DNA of 5,390 nt from Chlamydiota bacterium (GCA_027459365.1 DAIDIM010000064.1:1-5390), one strand, 5' to 3'. Positions 1 to 5,090 are shown, numbered from the stretch's first letter. Translations and numbers: made by a program. Notes: generated by a model not told the origin, from the letters alone.

Positions 1-2
1 GT

Positions 3-95
3 CGCAAGATCATCAAGAGGGTTAGGGAAGCGGAAGATAAGTTCTGGCAAGAAGATGCTGTAATGGATGAGCAGAACGAGAAGCAAATGTACTAA
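3..95 (+). CDS. C-terminal end of an unidentified protein (5' end outside window)
   Basis: The third forward frame is open from the window edge to a TAA at 93-95 and gives about 30 residues, beginning RKIIKRVREAEDKFW and ending NEKQMY. The peptide is highly charged and predicted helical, with a heptad-like spacing, so it could be the end of a coiled coil. Its last 29 bases overlap the start of the next gene, which suggests translational coupling, or that the two are one reading frame split by a single-base indel. No function can be read from so short a tail. That it is real coding is an inference from its length, composition and tight overlap with the long gene downstream; 30 open codons alone would be weak evidence. 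Confidence 0.4.
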   Translation, partial: RKIIKRVREAEDKFWQEDAVMDEQNEKQMY

Positions 96-1593
96 AGAAT
101 TGTTAAGAAAATCGATCACGTCATTTGCACGGGACTATAAACAATATGTGATTGAGTCCCTTCAAAGGTTGGTCGCGACGATTGAACAGGAAATCCGCGG
201 TGCATTTCCTGCAACCATTAGACAAACTGTATCTGACTTCTTCAAGAGGATGTCTGGAGGAGACACCTCTTCACTAGAAGAGTTTCAAGAACGTTTAGAG
301 ACCATTCAGGATATTCGTAAACGGAGAAAAATTCAAGAAAAATTCGATGATATCGATTTGTTGCAACACATCATTCAAGGGCAAATTGGAATACTTGATA
401 TTGACATGAATGACTTTGATGCTCCCGATGGAGATGGAGCAAGAAATAGGGATGCTGCTAGGGAAAAAGTGATTGAATTTGACAATTGTTGCATCTCGTC
501 AGAATCATTTGCATTAGGGAATATTTTCCAAAGAGAACGGGTTCAACAGTTAAAAGATATACTCATCGCTACAGTAGCTTATTTCAATCATTTGGTAGGG
601 CAAGAGGGTCAGCTCAAAGTAGATCTCATCGAGAATGCAGAAGTAACTAGGGAACTGACGGCAAGGCTCACTGCTATAAATAATCATGAGCCCTTAAACA
701 AAGAAGCATTGCAGGAGACCATACGCACCAAAACGAACTTATTGGAACAGTTGAAAACTGAACAACGGGAATTAGAAGCTAAATTGGAGCAACTTTCAAG
801 GGACGAGACACCTACAGCTCTTCCTCCTATTACTCCCACTCCTTCACCTATTATTTCAAGAGGGTGGTGGGAGAAATGGGATTCTTCTGCACAAAGTTAC
901 AAGTTTGATATCCAATCTGATGTTCCGTTAGTGAAGGTCGAAAAATCTGCACCAACTCGTGGGTCCGCTATGTCCAGCTGGATGTGGCTGCACCCTTTCA
1001 CTCCGCTTGCCTATTTGGCGGAAAAGGTCCTTAACGGTAGTGATGAGATAGGAGAATTGTGGAGTGGCGTTTATAATGATGAAAAGAATGATGCAGAGAG
1101 TCTAGCTCAAGGCAAATATTCTGTGACGTACATACCATGCTGGCATAATTTTGATGAATCAAGAATTCGAGTTACACCATATGTTGCAAGAAAAAATCAT
1201 CGTGATACTCACATCGAAGAACAACAAATACGAGATCGGATCGGTCCTGATCCAGAAAGGGTTGCTCTTAATAATGATATCCATGATCAAGGCCTAAAAA
1301 TGAGGATTTGGCGTATAGGAAAAGAGATCGAGAGTCTCAAACAACGACTCGACGATGCTCGTCTTGAGGAAGAGAACAGAGACAGAGAGATAGTCACTCT
1401 TAAGACTGACTTAGAGGCATCTCGTGAACGTCATGAAACAATTAAAAATAGTTCATTAGAGACTGCGGGCCTTCTTAATCAATACAATAACTTTTGTCAG
1501 TTGGTTATGAGAGTGTTGAAGAGCTTATCCTGGGAATCAGAACAAGGATTCTCTACCTTTTATCGTCACTTTTCTCAGAGGAGAGAACGGTAG
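67..1593 (+). CDS. Large coiled-coil protein of unknown function with a central Trp-rich domain
   Basis: I do not recognise this 508-residue protein. What is visible, in order: a mostly helical N-terminal part (about 1-175) with charged stretches; a first coiled coil at about 180-245; a Pro/Thr-rich linker at 247-263 (TPTALPPITPTPSP); a compact Trp- and aromatic-rich domain at about 266-375, starting GWWEKWD and including GKYSVTYIPCWHNF; a second coiled coil at about 405-465; and a helical tail. There is no signal peptide, convincing membrane segment, P-loop or catalytic signature. The pattern of coiled coil, WW-containing domain and second coiled coil recalls, loosely and from memory, the non-GTPase half of large AIG1- or dynamin-like GTPases, so a GTPase partner upstream is worth looking for. 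ATG at 67 is the first possible start, because a TAA in the same frame lies at 61-63. No good Shine-Dalgarno precedes it, consistent with coupling to the overlapping upstream frame. Coding status is secure from length; function is unknown. Confidence 0.85.
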   Translation: MSRTRSKCTKELLRKSITSFARDYKQYVIESLQRLVATIEQEIRGAFPATIRQTVSDFFKRMSGGDTSSLEEFQERLETIQDIRKRRKIQEKFDDIDLLQHIIQGQIGILDIDMNDFDAPDGDGARNRDAAREKVIEFDNCCISSESFALGNIFQRERVQQLKDILIATVAYFNHLVGQEGQLKVDLIENAEVTRELTARLTAINNHEPLNKEALQETIRTKTNLLEQLKTEQRELEAKLEQLSRDETPTALPPITPTPSPIISRGWWEKWDSSAQSYKFDIQSDVPLVKVEKSAPTRGSAMSSWMWLHPFTPLAYLAEKVLNGSDEIGELWSGVYNDEKNDAESLAQGKYSVTYIPCWHNFDESRIRVTPYVARKNHRDTHIEEQQIRDRIGPDPERVALNNDIHDQGLKMRIWRIGKEIESLKQRLDDARLEEENRDREIVTLKTDLEASRERHETIKNSSLETAGLLNQYNNFCQLVMRVLKSLSWESEQGFSTFYRHFSQRRER

Positions 1594-1722
1594 CAGCTCT
1601 TGTGCAACGATCAGTATCACGATTTTTATGAAACGTTTGCTCACATAACTTGTTGGCATTTAAACAAGACACAAAAAAATGCTCTGAAAGTGTGAACGCT
1701 TGGGGTATATCACCTAAAATAA

Positions 1723-1795
1723 GAGCCGTGTGCGGTAATACTGCGCGCACGGATCTGTGCGGGGGGTATAGAGCAATCTATATCCCTACCTCGAC
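1723..1795 (+). ncRNA. Group II intron 3' end: domains V and VI, no reverse transcriptase nearby
   Basis: Domain V folds from 1723-1755: GAGCCGUGU (1723-1731) pairs with GCACGGAUC (1747-1755), a two-base bulge lies at 1745-1746, and an upper stem 1732-1735/1741-1744 closes a short loop. The AGC catalytic triad is at 1724-1726. Domain VI follows: Gs from 1761 on and UAUAGA pair with UCUAUAUCCC around a GCAA tetraloop (1773-1776). A1788 is bulged on the 3' strand, as expected of the branch-point adenosine. The intron would end ...CUCGAC at 1795, seven bases after A1788 and with the usual AY end. Group II introns are self-splicing ribozymes and retroelements. Oddities are a G1725/A1753 opposition where G-U is usual, a non-GNRA domain V loop, and no intron-encoded protein upstream. 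It is probably a 5'-truncated remnant. Confidence 0.8.
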
Positions 1796-1992
1796 CGAAT
1801 AAGTTAGATATTTCTCCTTCATGTGAGAGGTGTCATTTTTCTAATGAGGTAAATAGAACAGAGGTGGAAGGAGTAATAGGACGAGAAAACTCCTGACTTC
1901 TGCCATTTAGTGCGGCAAAGTGATTTTTAAATTGCGGGCTTTTATTATTCAAAGTTCAAAAACATCATACTAACGATGATTTGTTCTATCTC

Positions 1993-2024
1993 AATGAAAA
2001 AATGATACAATGATATGAATGATA
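1993..2024 (+). repeat. Left arm of a 32-base inverted repeat enclosing the GxxExxY gene
   Basis: This arm matches the reverse complement of 2462-2493 at 30 of 32 positions. The inner 25 bases (2000-2024) match at 24 of 25. The arm begins 12 bases beyond the GxxExxY stop codon, on its 3' side, and contains ATGAATGATA, the same start-codon context the gene has. In this copy the frame ends after five codons (MNDIF). It could be a terminal repeat of a small mobile unit or a relic of a second, oppositely oriented copy of the gene. No target-site duplication is apparent at the outer ends. Confidence 0.85.
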
Positions 2025-2035
2025 TTTTTTAAGAA

Positions 2036-2471
2036 TTAAAACGGGACAGGTTCCTCTGCATGCATTTCCACTAGTTCATCACAAATCTCTATCCCATGAA
2101 GTCTTTTGTATTCCAATTTTCTTCGTCTAAAATTTATCAATAATCCTACAGAAAGATTTGAAACTCTTAAATAGTTGAACAGCTGTGCTTGATGTTCGCG
2201 AACCAAACTCTCACAACACTTTAATTCAACAACAACTGTTTTTCCCACAACAAGATCAGCTTTATATCGACCAATCACTCGTCCTCAAAATAACATCAAA
2301 GGACTGCTCTGTTTCTACTTGTAACCCTTTTTCTCGCATTACAATCAAAAGGGCGTTTTTATAAACACCTTCCTGAAAACCTGGACCTAGCTCTTTCATT
2401 ACTTCAAAACAGCATCGCAAAATTTTTCCAGTCAATACAAAATGCGGTAACTCTTCTTCTTTATCATTCAT
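2036..2471 (-). pseudogene. GxxExxY protein (PD-(D/E)XK nuclease superfamily), frameshifted
   Basis: Two overlapping reverse frames together give one GxxExxY-family protein. The first (start ATG 2471, stop 2262) carries the family signature GFQEGVY (G31, E34, Y37) in a helix-rich N-terminal half. The second (to stop TAA at 2036-2038) carries RYKADLVV and then VVVELK, the D...ExK pattern of the PD-(D/E)XK nuclease fold, followed by HQAQLFNYLR and VGLLINFRRR, both typical of the family. The break falls near 2270-2285, between FDVIL and GRVIGRYK. A net two-base loss or one-base gain explains it, and the repaired protein would be about 144 residues, close to the usual size. The cellular role of the family is poorly known. 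The gene stands alone, with no partner in either direction, and sits inside a 32-base inverted repeat. A sequencing error cannot be excluded. Confidence 0.85.
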
Positions 2472-2493
2472 ATCATTATATCATTTCTTCATT
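2462..2493 (-). repeat. Right arm of the 32-base inverted repeat, covering the GxxExxY start codon
   Basis: On the reverse strand this arm reads through the upstream region, start codon and first codons of the GxxExxY gene, with ATG at 2471-2469. It contains TATAAT (2483-2478 region) just ahead of the ATG, which could be either a -10 box or simply part of the AT-rich repeat. In a transcript of the gene this arm could pair with the copy beyond the stop codon (1993-2024), hiding the start codon in a stem. No strong Shine-Dalgarno is visible. Confidence 0.85.
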
Positions 2494-2635
2494 CTTGCTT
2501 GTTCGACTGGCAAAGTCTCCATGCATGCCTTTAAATATATCAAATTAGAGCGACACTACTCACTAAATATTTTTGCAACTGCTTGCATTTTAGAAATCTT
2601 TTATTTACGTTATTCAAAGCCGAGAAAGAGAGTAA

Positions 2636-2660
2636 TTTTAGTGCGGTTTTAGCGCTAAAA
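2636..2660. other. Small hairpin with an embedded 14-base palindrome
   Basis: TTTTAGTGC (2636-2644) pairs with GCGCTAAAA (2652-2660) over nine base pairs, with one G-U, around a seven-base loop. The overlapping palindrome TTTTAGCGCTAAAA spans 2647-2660 and would suit a dimeric DNA-binding protein. Neither strand has a T-tract after it, so it is not a terminator. Function is unknown; it may be chance in AT-rich DNA. Confidence 0.35.
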
Positions 2661-2790
2661 GAAATATATAACCATTTGTAAATCAGTGTATTATTTTTTT
2701 ACAATTGAACACTATCACATTTTGGCAGAAGTCGAGAAAGTATTTGAGAATTTCTTCTAGTTGGATCATATTGTGAAATGGTAACAGAAT

Positions 2791-2826
2791 TCTTCAAAAA
2801 ATGTACTGTTGTACATTTTTTGAAGA
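2791..2826 (-). terminator. Perfect 16-bp hairpin just after the Cys-rich gene
   Basis: TCTTCAAAAAATGTAC (2791-2806) and its exact complement (2811-2826) flank a four-base loop TGTT. It begins eight bases beyond the stop codon of the reverse-strand Cys-rich gene, the right place for a terminator. The arms carry A6 and T6 runs but the stem is AT-rich and no separate T-tract follows it, so it would be a weak intrinsic terminator or an mRNA 3'-end stabiliser. The perfect palindrome is certain; the function is inferred. Confidence 0.5.
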
Positions 2827-2833
2827 GAGTTTT

Positions 2834-3193
2834 CTACTTTTCTTGGCTAAAGAAGTTGCACAGTTTGTCTTTAAACTCAGAGCAACTCTCTCTTTTTTCC
2901 ATTTTGCGTTTCCATCGTGCTGAATTGGCTTCCGCAATGATTTTCGCAAGTGCTGGCATACGATTTTTCTGATTTGCTTGAATTTGCTTTTTGAGCTCGT
3001 CTTTTAATACTTCTTTCCAAGCACAATCTGCAAGTTCTAGAAAATACTCAAATTTTTCCTTTTGCCCTTCGCCTTTACCACAGCCGCAACCACATTTTTG
3101 AGAATGACAACTACATCCACATTGTTTGTTTTGACATCCACAACCGTTTTGTGAAGACTTTGAAGAGCAGCTTCCTTCTGAACACTCATGCAT
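2834..3193 (-). CDS. Small protein with Cys-rich metallothionein-like head and helical tail
   Basis: A 119-residue protein with 13 cysteines. Ten lie in the first 38 residues (positions 4, 9, 18, 20, 25, 27, 29, 34, 36, 38), mostly as CxC pairs (CGC, CGCSCH, CGCGCGK) with two histidines, spacing typical of a soft-metal site such as Zn or Cu. Residues 45-119 are predicted helical and highly charged (EKFEYFLELADCAWKEVL, then AKIIAEANSARWKRKM), with three more cysteines at 57, 104 and 112. There is no signal peptide, so it is probably cytosolic. I have a faint memory of similar LADxAWxEVLK tails in environmental Chlamydiota proteins, which I cannot confirm. The start ATG 3193-3191 is well supported by AAGGAG (complement of 3200-3205), five to seven bases upstream. 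It is a single gene, divergent from the transporter, with a large hairpin immediately upstream and a palindromic hairpin after its stop. Metal binding is inferred from Cys spacing only. Confidence 0.8.
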   Translation of the reverse strand: MHECSEGSCSSKSSQNGCGCQNKQCGCSCHSQKCGCGCGKGEGQKEKFEYFLELADCAWKEVLKDELKKQIQANQKNRMPALAKIIAEANSARWKRKMEKRESCSEFKDKLCNFFSQEK

Positions 3194-3212
3194 ACTTTTC
3201 TCCTTTGTTGAT

Positions 3213-3283
3213 TATACTGCGGGGCGTTGACTTTTTTCGTTTTCACCGCATCAAAGCGCAAAAATTCAACGCCCCGCAGTATA
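3213..3283. repeat. Long imperfect hairpin between divergent genes
   Basis: TATACTGCGGGGCGTTGA (3213-3230) is an exact inverted repeat of 3266-3283. Pairing continues inward through T5/A5 (3232-3236 with 3260-3264) and 3238-3243 with 3253-3258. That gives a 31-position stem with two mismatches and one G-T, closing a nine-base loop. The stem base is much more GC-rich than its surroundings. It lies 20 bases upstream of the Cys-rich start codon and 79 bases upstream of the transporter start, so it is not between gene ends and is not a shared terminator. It could be a REP- or MITE-like repeat, a small structured RNA, an operator or a 5' leader structure. Confidence 0.85.
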
Positions 3284-3302
3284 TCTGATCAATAACTAAA
3301 CA

Positions 3303-3332
3303 TTGAATTTTAATCCAGAATCCTGTTTTAAT
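3303..3332 (+). promoter_or_regulatory. Possible sigma-70-type promoter for the symporter gene
   Basis: TTGAAT (3303-3308) and TTTAAT (3327-3332) are separated by 18 bases, 30 bases upstream of the symporter start codon. Each box differs from consensus at two positions or fewer. Such matches are common in AT-rich DNA, so the support is mainly the position. It lies downstream of the long hairpin, so the hairpin would not be in this transcript. Confidence 0.35.
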
Positions 3333-3362
3333 ATTCAGACGCTCACTTTTTAGGAATTTTCT

Positions 3363-4565
3363 ATGGGAAGCCATATATTCATGTTGATTTCGATTGTATT
3401 AGGAATAGGAGCAGGTTTTTCTGGATTCCCTATTTTGATTCAAATGGCGGAGATCATCTCGACACTCTTTTTAAATTATCTTTCGATGATTGCAGCCCCA
3501 ATTATTTTTCTAGCGATCGTTTCAACGTTACTCAATATGAGAGGCTTGGAACAAATGCGAGGTCTTGGCAAACAGGTGATTCGTTATACTCTATTAACGA
3601 CCACACTTGCATCAAGCGTTGCTTTGCTCTTCTTTATCATCTTTGACCCTGTCTCTTCAATGCATCAAGGAACTGCTGGCACATTGGATGCCGTTTCGCA
3701 GCAATCATATATCCATTTTTTGGCTGACATTGTCCCTTCCAATATCTTCAAGGCATTCGCGGAAAATAAGGTCATATCTATTGCCTTTTTGGGCTTCTTA
3801 TTTGGCATTGTCGCCCACTATCTTCCAGAAAAAGAGCGGACCATGCTTCAAGGTTGGTTCTCCTCTTTGTTCCAACTTTTCTTGAAAGTAGTGCAGATAG
3901 CAAGTTACGTAATGCCGGTTGCTGTCTGGGCCTTTATGGTATTGCTCGTACGAGATATCCAAGCTCAAAAAGAGGGGATTAGCGGCCTTTGGACCTATTT
4001 GCTTGTGATTGTCCTTGCCAACCTTGTCCAAGGCATGATTGTGATCCCTATCCTGCTAAAGTTAAAAGGGCTTTCTCCTTGGAAGATCGCAAAAGGGGGG
4101 ATGAGGGCGATCATGCTTGCCTTCTTTACAAAATCCTCCAATGCAACACTCCCTCTCAGTTTAAAGGTTGCGCAAGAAGAAATTGGCATCCGACCCTCCG
4201 TTGCCCACTTCACCCTCCCCCTTTGTACTGTGATTAACATGAATGGATGCGCCGCATTTATCTTAACCAGCGTCCTTTTTGTTGCAGGAGTCAATGGACA
4301 TACATTTTCTGGAATCGATCTTGCTTTCTGGGTCATTATGTCGGTTCTCGCAGCCGTTGGCAATGCAGGGGTCCCCATGGGCTGCTTTTTCTTAAGTAGC
4401 GCTTTTTTAACCGGCATGGGAGTTCCTCTATCTGTCATGGGCCTCATCTTACCATTCTATACCTTAATCGATATGGAAGAGACTGCATTGAATGTCTGGT
4501 CGGACTTGAGCGTAACAGCAATGGTTGATCACGATGTCCGAGAAGTCATTTCATCCGAAGCTTGA
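3363..4565 (+). CDS. Dicarboxylate/amino acid:cation symporter (DAACS/SDF family), SstT-like substrate site
   Basis: A 400-residue inner-membrane secondary transporter that should take up an amino acid or dicarboxylate with Na+ or H+. The sequence is full length for the family and hydrophobic throughout. It has the re-entrant serine-rich loop TKSSNATLP (256-264), the unwound TM7 motif NMNGCA (292-297), a second re-entrant loop with AGVPMG (335-340) and the TM8 motif DMEETALNVWSD (370-381). In GltPh-type aspartate/glutamate carriers the last two core motifs read NMDGT and DxxRTxxNVxGD. Here the acidic residue of the first is Asn and the substrate-carboxylate Arg is Glu (373). As I recall, E. 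coli SstT, a Na+/serine-threonine carrier, has NMAGA and DxxETALN, so a small neutral amino acid is a better guess than glutamate. The start ATG at 3363 has TAGGAA (about 3351-3356) upstream. It is single, converging on the HepT operon with 17 bases between stops. Confidence 0.9.
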   Translation: MGSHIFMLISIVLGIGAGFSGFPILIQMAEIISTLFLNYLSMIAAPIIFLAIVSTLLNMRGLEQMRGLGKQVIRYTLLTTTLASSVALLFFIIFDPVSSMHQGTAGTLDAVSQQSYIHFLADIVPSNIFKAFAENKVISIAFLGFLFGIVAHYLPEKERTMLQGWFSSLFQLFLKVVQIASYVMPVAVWAFMVLLVRDIQAQKEGISGLWTYLLVIVLANLVQGMIVIPILLKLKGLSPWKIAKGGMRAIMLAFFTKSSNATLPLSLKVAQEEIGIRPSVAHFTLPLCTVINMNGCAAFILTSVLFVAGVNGHTFSGIDLAFWVIMSVLAAVGNAGVPMGCFFLSSAFLTGMGVPLSVMGLILPFYTLIDMEETALNVWSDLSVTAMVDHDVREVISSEA

Positions 4566-4570
4566 AAAAA

Positions 4571-4608
4571 GCGAATTGCCCTTCACCAATTATCTTTAAG
4601 CAGTTCGC
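4571..4608 (-). terminator. Rho-independent terminator of the MntA/HepT operon
   Basis: On the reverse strand GCGAACTGC and GCAATTCGC (complements of 4600-4608 and 4571-4579) form nine pairs, one of them G-U, around a 20-base loop. They are followed directly by TTTTTTC, the complement of the A-run at 4565-4570. This is a classic intrinsic terminator for the reverse strand. Its 5' arm lies inside the last codons of HepT. For the forward-strand symporter there is no T-tract after the stem, so termination in that direction is less certain. Confidence 0.7.
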
Positions 4609-4962
4609 TCTCAAATATTACAAACACTTGTAACAAATCTTCATAAAATGAAGGAAGATAATCCCTTATCGTTTTCCAAACGATGTCAAGATCTACATCA
4701 AAATACGCATGAATTAAACGATTTCTCAATCCAATCAATTGTTTCCAGGGTATTAAAGGGAAATTTTTTTTGTTTTGTCAGAAATTTTTCCAGCTGCTTC
4801 TCCTATAATTTCAAGCTCTCTTAGAACAGCAGATTGAAAAAGTCGATCTTTATCGAGAGAATCTCTTTGCTTTCCTTTGGCAAAAGTAAGGATTGCTTCC
4901 GTCGAATCAAGCATATGTTTAAGACGGATAAGATCCTTCCGATCCATAGATTGCTTTTGCAT
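4583..4962 (-). pseudogene. hepT: HepT-type toxin (HEPN ribonuclease), frameshifted in an A8 run
   Basis: HepT is the HEPN-domain toxin of MntA/HepT systems, an RNase whose catalytic Rx4HxY tyrosine is adenylylated by MntA. The first frame gives LIRLKHMLDS and LRELEIIGEAAGKIS, typical of the HepT N-terminal half, then ends at a stop after 69 residues. If one A is added to the run of eight (complement of T 4764-4771), the frame continues through NFPLIPWKQLIGLRNR, LIHAYFDVDLDIVW and DYLPSFYEDLL to TGA at 4585-4583, about 126 residues, a normal size. R80, H85 and Y87 of Rx4HxY lie just after the break, so the assembled product lacks the active site. Start: ATG 4962, or more family-like ATG 4947 (MDRKDLIRLKH). 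Either overlaps the mntA end, implying coupled translation. Homopolymer position makes a sequencing error or slippage site as likely as a true pseudogene. Confidence 0.88.
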
Positions 4963-5090
4963 TTTCTAATACCTCTTCTCGAAAATATCGGCTCAATTCA
5001 TTAGGAGTTTTTAAATCAACACGGTAACCGATTATTTTACTTAATTCAGCTTCCATTTCAATCATACCAAACAGATGAGGAGTATGAGGG
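4919..5090 (-). CDS. mntA: C-terminal part of MntA-type nucleotidyltransferase antitoxin, cut at a junction
   Basis: MntA is a minimal nucleotidyltransferase that neutralises HepT by transferring AMP to its active-site tyrosine. About 56 residues remain: HTPHLFGMIEMEAEL, then SKIIGYRVDLKTPNELSRYF and REEVLENAKAIYG, matching the C-terminal third of this family, including the GxxVDL strand with its acidic residue. The N-terminal GSx10DxD catalytic motif is absent, because the frame enters GC-rich foreign DNA at about 5088-5092. The reading frame happens to stay open there to about 5335, but that peptide is Arg/Ala-rich and unrelated. The stop at 4921-4919 lies inside the hepT coding sequence, giving a 44-base overlap (29 if hepT starts at 4947), the usual MntA-HepT order. 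The start and promoter are not in the window. Confidence 0.85.

Larger units (their letters stand above)
1594..2035. other. 442-base non-coding stretch with a group II intron end and one inverted-repeat arm
   Basis: No convincing gene lies here. The segment contains the 3' end of a group II intron at 1723-1795 and the left arm of a long inverted repeat at 1993-2024. I see nothing recognisable in 1594-1722: no reverse-transcriptase C-terminus in any forward frame, although this would be the domain IV side of the intron. In 1796-1992 I see only short words, including an 11-mer at 1895-1905 that recurs inverted at 2723-2733 and a 10-mer at 1906-1915 that recurs directly at 2637-2646. A small hairpin (ATCAT/ATGAT) sits near 1970-1981. 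Confidence 0.6.
2494..2833. other. 340-base non-coding stretch with two hairpins
   Basis: This AT-rich segment lies between the start of the GxxExxY gene and the end of the Cys-rich gene. I see no supported gene. It contains a 9-base-pair hairpin at 2636-2660, whose right side includes a 14-base palindrome, and a perfect 16-base-pair hairpin at 2791-2826 next to the Cys-rich gene's stop codon. Two short words repeat sequence from 1895-1915. The remainder is unremarkable, and no promoter can be assigned with confidence. Confidence 0.5.

Noticed and set aside
1553..1750. 65-codon reverse-strand ORF
   Set aside because: It overlaps the end of the long gene and is antisense to intron domain V. 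There is no family resemblance or ribosome binding site.
67..1795. The 508-residue gene as cargo inside a group II intron domain IV
   Set aside because: The upstream overlapping frame and lack of any visible intron 5' domains or reverse transcriptase give no support. The 5' side would lie outside the window.
1993..2493. Insertion sequence with transposase
   Set aside because: The only protein between the repeats is a GxxExxY protein. There is no transposase and no clear target-site duplication.
2636..2660. Intrinsic terminator
   Set aside because: No T-tract follows the stem on either strand and no gene ends beside it.
2778..2972. 64-codon forward ORF
   Set aside because: It runs through the palindromic hairpin and is antisense to the better supported Cys-rich gene.
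3037..3261. 74-codon reverse ORF in another frame of the Cys-rich gene
   Set aside because: It is a frame shadow; it starts inside the long hairpin, while the Cys-rich frame has a strong AAGGAG and a meaningful Cys pattern.
3995..4447. 150-codon reverse ORF inside the symporter
   Set aside because: It is antisense to a clear, intact SDF-family transporter and has no recognisable features of its own.
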